A DNA stretch of 11,737 nucleotides from RGIG3009 sp045596745. Lineage in GTDB: Bacteria > Bacillota > Clostridia > Oscillospirales > Acutalibacteraceae. Shown piece after piece: positions 6,889 to 11,737 of this stretch. The DNA lies in the NCBI GenBank assembly GCA_045596745.1, contig JAZODA010000090.1, positions 1 to 11,737 on the forward strand. The letters run 5' to 3'. The position numbers and the translations under genes were made by a program. Below the pieces are notes generated by a model. It ran no database searches, was not told the origin of the DNA, and saw only the letters and a program-made list of their open reading frames with translations. How positions within the stretch are numbered: position 1 is the first letter of the stretch; each line of letters starts with the position of its first letter.

Positions 6889-8259
6889 ATGAATGTTTAC
6901 ACAAAGGCTCTTGCCGCGATTCGGCGGGAGCAGATGTTGCCCCCCGGCGCTACGGTGGTTGTCGGGGTTTCCGGTGGCGCAGATTCCGTTGCGCTGCTGC
7001 ATCTGCTGCTGTCCTTGCGGGAGGAGCTTTTGTTGTATTCTGTGAAAGCGCTTCACGTAAACCATGGCTTGCGCGGGGAAGAGGCATTGCGCGATCAGCG
7101 GTTTGTGGAAGCACTGTGCGAGCGGTTGGGTGTGCCGCTGACGGTACATACCTGTGACGTGGGAGCGGTTGCCGCCGAACGCCGTTGCGGTGTGGAAGAA
7201 GCCGGTCGCGCGGTGCGTTATGAGTTGTTCGAAGCAGCCGCGGCGGATAATGACGAATGTCGTATTGCCACTGCACATACCGCCAGCGATAACGTGGAAA
7301 CGTTGCTGCTTCACCTGTGCCGCGGAAGTGGATTGCATGGACTTACCGGCATTCCGCCGGTGCGTGGTCGTGTGATTCGCCCGCTGATTGATTGCACGCG
7401 AGAGGAAATTGAAGCGTACTGCGCGGAACACGATTTGTCGTACATGACCGACAGCACCAACAGTGATGCCGCATATGCGCGAAACCGTATTCGTCAATGT
7501 GTGATTCCGCAACTGAAAATCATCAATCCGCGTGCAGAGTCGGCGATGGTGCGCACCATCGGTTGTATGCGTGAAGCCGACAGCCTTGTGCAGAAGCAGG
7601 CGGACGCGTTGCTTGCATCCGCTACGGTTGAGGAGTCTATTTATGACCGCTTCTCTTTGCAGTTGGCAGAACCGGCAGTGAGAACGGCGGTGTTGCATCG
7701 CTTAATCGGTGACCGCGGTGATCAGCGCGGCAGCGAACAGCACGTTCGTCGTGCGGAGGAACTGCTTTTGTCGGGCGGTGCGATGTCGGTTTCCGGCGGA
7801 CGGACACTGACGGTTGCCGACGACAGGGTGTGCATCGGTGTCAAGACGGAACCGTGTCCGCCGTTTTGCTTTGAGAACGTCGGTGCGGGGGATACTTTTG
7901 CGATTGGGGACACCGTGTGGCGGCTGTGTATCGCAACACGCAGCGAATATGAACAAAAACTGAATATTTCAAAATTTTTGTTTGCAAATGCGCTGGATTG
8001 TGATAAGATAGTTGGTAGTTTGTGTTTGCGGCAACGTCAACCCGGAGACAGCTATCGTCCGGCGGGTCGCGGCTGCGGAAAAACACTGAAAAAGCTGTTT
8101 AACGAAGCGGCCTTGCCCGAAGAAAAGCGGGGAGAAGTGCCGGTGCTTTGTGACAGCGAGGGAATTGTTTTGATTGGTGGTTTCGGCTGTGACGAGCGTG
8201 TGCGTGTTACGGCAGAAACGGCAAAAATCGTATGGTTGGAAAAAACGGAGGATGTGTGA
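6889..8259 (+). CDS. tilS: tRNA(Ile)-lysidine synthetase
   Basis: TilS uses ATP to join lysine to C34 of the tRNA-Ile with CAU anticodon, changing its identity from methionine to isoleucine and its codon from AUG to AUA; it is essential in most bacteria. The 456-residue product has the PP-loop SGGADS (28-33), HVNHGLR (56-62), TAHTASDNVET (128-138), RGSGLHGLTGI (145-155) and the DSTN...RNRIR segment (188-202). The C-terminal TilS domain is recognised from LRQRQPGDSYRPAGRG (380-395) through GKTLKKLFNE and VPVLCD. GAGGG in the end of dnaB is about 11 bases before the ATG, pointing to translational coupling. A local AT-rich patch around codons 355-375 uses rarer codons, including one AUA, the codon TilS activity makes readable. 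tilS-hpt-ftsH is a conserved firmicute order. Confidence 0.95.
   Translation: MNVYTKALAAIRREQMLPPGATVVVGVSGGADSVALLHLLLSLREELLLYSVKALHVNHGLRGEEALRDQRFVEALCERLGVPLTVHTCDVGAVAAERRCGVEEAGRAVRYELFEAAAADNDECRIATAHTASDNVETLLLHLCRGSGLHGLTGIPPVRGRVIRPLIDCTREEIEAYCAEHDLSYMTDSTNSDAAYARNRIRQCVIPQLKIINPRAESAMVRTIGCMREADSLVQKQADALLASATVEESIYDRFSLQLAEPAVRTAVLHRLIGDRGDQRGSEQHVRRAEELLLSGGAMSVSGGRTLTVADDRVCIGVKTEPCPPFCFENVGAGDTFAIGDTVWRLCIATRSEYEQKLNISKFLFANALDCDKIVGSLCLRQRQPGDSYRPAGRGCGKTLKKLFNEAALPEEKRGEVPVLCDSEGIVLIGGFGCDERVRVTAETAKIVWLEKTEDV
7982..8009 (+). promoter_or_regulatory. Weak candidate internal promoter for hpt-ftsH
   Basis: Inside tilS, TTGCAA (7982-7987) and TAAGAT (8004-8009) are 16 bases apart and sit just after an A/T-rich stretch (about 7950-7981) that resembles an UP element. 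It would give a leader of about 245 bases before hpt. Each box matches the consensus in four of six positions. Such matches occur by chance, but AT-rich DNA is unusual in this otherwise GC-balanced operon. Confidence 0.25.
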
Positions 8260-8260
8260 A

Positions 8261-8818
8261 ATGGCTTCGATGTATGATGATTTGCAGGAAATTCTGTTTA
8301 CCGAAGAGCAGATCGCCGAGATGGTGAAGAATATCGGTCAGCAGATTAGCAAAGATTATGAAGGTAAAAATCTGGTGCTTGTCAGCGTGCTGAAAGGCTC
8401 GCTGCCGTTTATGGCCGATTTGATGCGCGCCGTCACCATTCCGTGCACCATCGACTTTTTGTCGGTTTCCAGCTACGGAAAAGGCACGGTTACCTCGGGC
8501 GAGGTTCGTATTATGAAAGATCTGGATGGCTCGCTGGAGGGCAAGGATCTTTTGATTGTTGAGGATATTCTGGATTCCGGCGTGACGCTGTCTTACCTGC
8601 TGAAAACGCTTTCGGCAAGAAAGCCCGCCAGCATTCGTTTGTGCACTTTTCTTGATAAGCCGGAGCGCCGCCGCGTGGATGTCTATGCGGACTATGTGGG
8701 CGCTTCTGTTCCGGACGCATTTATCGTCGGCTACGGTCTGGATTATGCGGAAAAATACCGCAACCTGCCGTGTGTCGCTGTGCTGAAGCCGGAAATCTAT
8801 TCCAATGGGGAGGCGTAA
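8261..8818 (+). CDS. hpt: Hypoxanthine phosphoribosyltransferase
   Basis: This purine salvage enzyme joins hypoxanthine (often also guanine) to PRPP to make IMP or GMP; in Firmicutes the enzyme is also a target of (p)ppGpp inhibition. The 185-residue product is full length. It has VLVSVLKGSLPFMADL (39-54), the flexible-loop SYGKGTVTSGEV (71-82), the PRPP-binding motif LLIVEDILDSGVT (97-109, E101 and D102), LDKPERR (131-137), VPDAFIVGYGLDYAEKYRNLP (150-170) and VAVLKPEIY near the end. The ATG at 8261 has ACGGAGG 9 bases upstream, inside the tilS end; only one base separates the two genes. The in-frame open stretch before this ATG belongs to the tilS region and is not used. Its last codons carry GGGGAGG, the likely ribosome binding site of ftsH. 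In B. subtilis HprT together with TilS has been reported to activate ftsH, which fits this arrangement. Confidence 0.96.
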   Translation: MASMYDDLQEILFTEEQIAEMVKNIGQQISKDYEGKNLVLVSVLKGSLPFMADLMRAVTIPCTIDFLSVSSYGKGTVTSGEVRIMKDLDGSLEGKDLLIVEDILDSGVTLSYLLKTLSARKPASIRLCTFLDKPERRRVDVYADYVGASVPDAFIVGYGLDYAEKYRNLPCVAVLKPEIYSNGEA

Positions 8819-8825
8819 GTAGACA

Positions 8826-10748
<1,923 letters not shown>

Positions 10749-10750
10749 TG

Positions 10751-10800
10751 CATAACAAGCGCCCCGACAGATGTGATTCTGTCGGGGCGCTTTTGTTATG
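10751..10800. terminator. Strong terminator at the operon end, probably bidirectional
   Basis: AAGCGCCCCGACAG (10757-10770) pairs perfectly over 14 bp with 10779-10792, with an 8-base loop. The plus-strand transcript then carries UUUU, whose first two bases lie in the stem. Beyond a small bulge the outer bases CATAAC (10751-10756) also pair with GTTATG (10795-10800), which lengthens the stem. It starts 3 bases after the ftsH stop. The stop codon of the converging phosphate permease gene (10796-10798) lies within the outer arm, so it probably serves that gene too, though the U run on that side is short. Confidence 0.92.
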
Positions 10801-11737
10801 TGAAAATGGCTAAAAACAAGCGGGCGATGAGAAAACCCAGAAGTCCGCACCCGGGGAACGTGAGCAGCCAGGCGAGTGACATTTCGCGGACGGTGTGGAA
10901 ATTGATGGCCGAGAGGTGCTTGGCGGCGCCTACGCCCACGATTGCGGCGGTTTTGGCGTGGGTGGTGCTGACAGGCAGCCCCAAAAGAGAGGAGCAAAAC
11001 AAACATACAGCGGCGGCAATATCGGCAGAAAAGCCTTCGTGCGGTTTCAGCCGCACCAGATTCATCCCGACCGAGCGGATGATTTTATATCCGCCAAGCG
11101 ATGTGCCAAGCGTCATCACCGCCGAACACAGGAGAACAATCCACAGCGGCACGTGTATCGCGGTACTGCCGCCGATGAAGCTCAGTAGAAAAACAGCGAT
11201 GAATTTTTGTCCGTCCTGCGCGCCGTGCATAAATGACATGGCGGCACATCCGACAATCTGCGCCCGACGAAAAGCAGCACTCATCTTGAGACGGTCGCCA
11301 CAGAAAAAGCAACGACAGACGAGGCGAGTCATTAAAAATCCACCGACAAAACCGCACAGTACCGACAAGAACAATCCAACAAGCACAGCCGTCCATTCTT
11401 TGCCGTTTATGCCATCGAGACCGTTTTGCAAAGCGATTGCCGCACCGGATAAGCCGGCAATCAGCGCGTGGCTTTCACTGGTCGGTATACCAAAGCTCCA
11501 CGCGGTGACTGCCCACAGAATAATCGCGCATAACGCGGCGCATAATGCTATGGAGGATGCGATGGTATCGCTTCCAAAATTGACAGCGTTTTGCACGGCG
11601 GAAACCACCGAACTGTTCACCGCCGTCATAACGGAAACGCCGAGAAAATTGAAAACGGCTGACAGAGCGACGGCAGCTTTGGGCGGTAGGGCGCGGGTGG
11701 CGATACAGGTGGCTACCGCATTGGGGGCGTCGGTCCA
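10796..11737 (-). CDS. PiT-family inorganic phosphate permease, partial (N-terminus outside window)
   Basis: PiT permeases are membrane transporters that take up phosphate, often as a metal-phosphate complex, with protons or sodium. The reading frame is open to the window edge, giving 313 residues; an ATG at 11629 is internal because the conserved family sequence continues before it, beginning with WTDAPNAVATCIATRAL, the N-terminal signature around DAPNAVAT. The two inverted family repeats are visible as GIPTSESHALIAGLSG and GLPVSTTHAKTAAIVGVG, and the central FMHGAQDGQKFIAVFL motif is present. There are about eight hydrophobic helices in the part seen, split by a short basic loop (RLKMSAAFRRAQ). 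Probably only the first helix or so is missing. No PhoU-like (DUF47) partner is inside the window; it would lie beyond the right edge if present. The gene converges on ftsH and shares its terminator region. Confidence 0.93.
   Translation of the reverse strand, partial: WTDAPNAVATCIATRALPPKAAVALSAVFNFLGVSVMTAVNSSVVSAVQNAVNFGSDTIASSIALCAALCAIILWAVTAWSFGIPTSESHALIAGLSGAAIALQNGLDGINGKEWTAVLVGLFLSVLCGFVGGFLMTRLVCRCFFCGDRLKMSAAFRRAQIVGCAAMSFMHGAQDGQKFIAVFLLSFIGGSTAIHVPLWIVLLCSAVMTLGTSLGGYKIIRSVGMNLVRLKPHEGFSADIAAAVCLFCSSLLGLPVSTTHAKTAAIVGVGAAKHLSAINFHTVREMSLAWLLTFPGCGLLGFLIARLFLAIFT

Overview
The window is an ordinary stretch of core chromosome from a Gram-positive bacterium of the Firmicutes, most likely a Clostridia member with moderately high GC content (for example an Oscillospiraceae/Ruminococcaceae-type gut organism). 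The reasons are the presence of RNase J and a GdpP-type cyclic-di-AMP phosphodiesterase, the firmicute gene orders gdpP-rplI-dnaB and tilS-hpt-ftsH, strong GGAGG-type ribosome binding sites, and frequent GTG/TTG starts. Assignment below class level is inference.

Layout. Bases 1-318 hold the 3' end of an unrecognised gene on the plus strand. It converges on rnhA (ribonuclease HI, minus strand, 375-815), and the two share a perfect bidirectional hairpin terminator (336-376). Bases 816-1091 form a divergent regulatory region. It has an extended -10 promoter for rnhA on the minus strand, a near-consensus TTGACA-17-TACAAT promoter on the plus strand, an inverted repeat overlapping that -35 box, and a hairpin in the leader. 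From 1092 to 10748 seven genes follow on the plus strand with gaps of 1 to 27 bases and no terminator between them: rnj (RNase J), gdpP, rplI (ribosomal protein bL9), dnaB (replicative helicase), tilS (tRNA-Ile lysidine synthetase), hpt (hypoxanthine phosphoribosyltransferase) and ftsH (membrane AAA+ protease). A strong hairpin at 10751-10800 ends the operon. It also lies at the 3' end of a convergent, partial PiT-family phosphate permease gene (minus strand, 10796 to the window edge).

Together the seven genes cover RNA decay, c-di-AMP turnover, translation, replication, tRNA decoding, purine salvage and membrane protein quality control. All encoded proteins keep their expected catalytic motifs. 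I found no mobile element, CRISPR array, tRNA, rRNA, toxin, defence or biosynthetic cluster, and no sign of a new multi-gene system. The points worth a second look are smaller: the fusion of two conserved gene blocks plus rnj into one apparent operon, a calcium-loop-like insert in the extracytoplasmic domain of FtsH, a long basic tail on RNase J, and the structured rnj leader.
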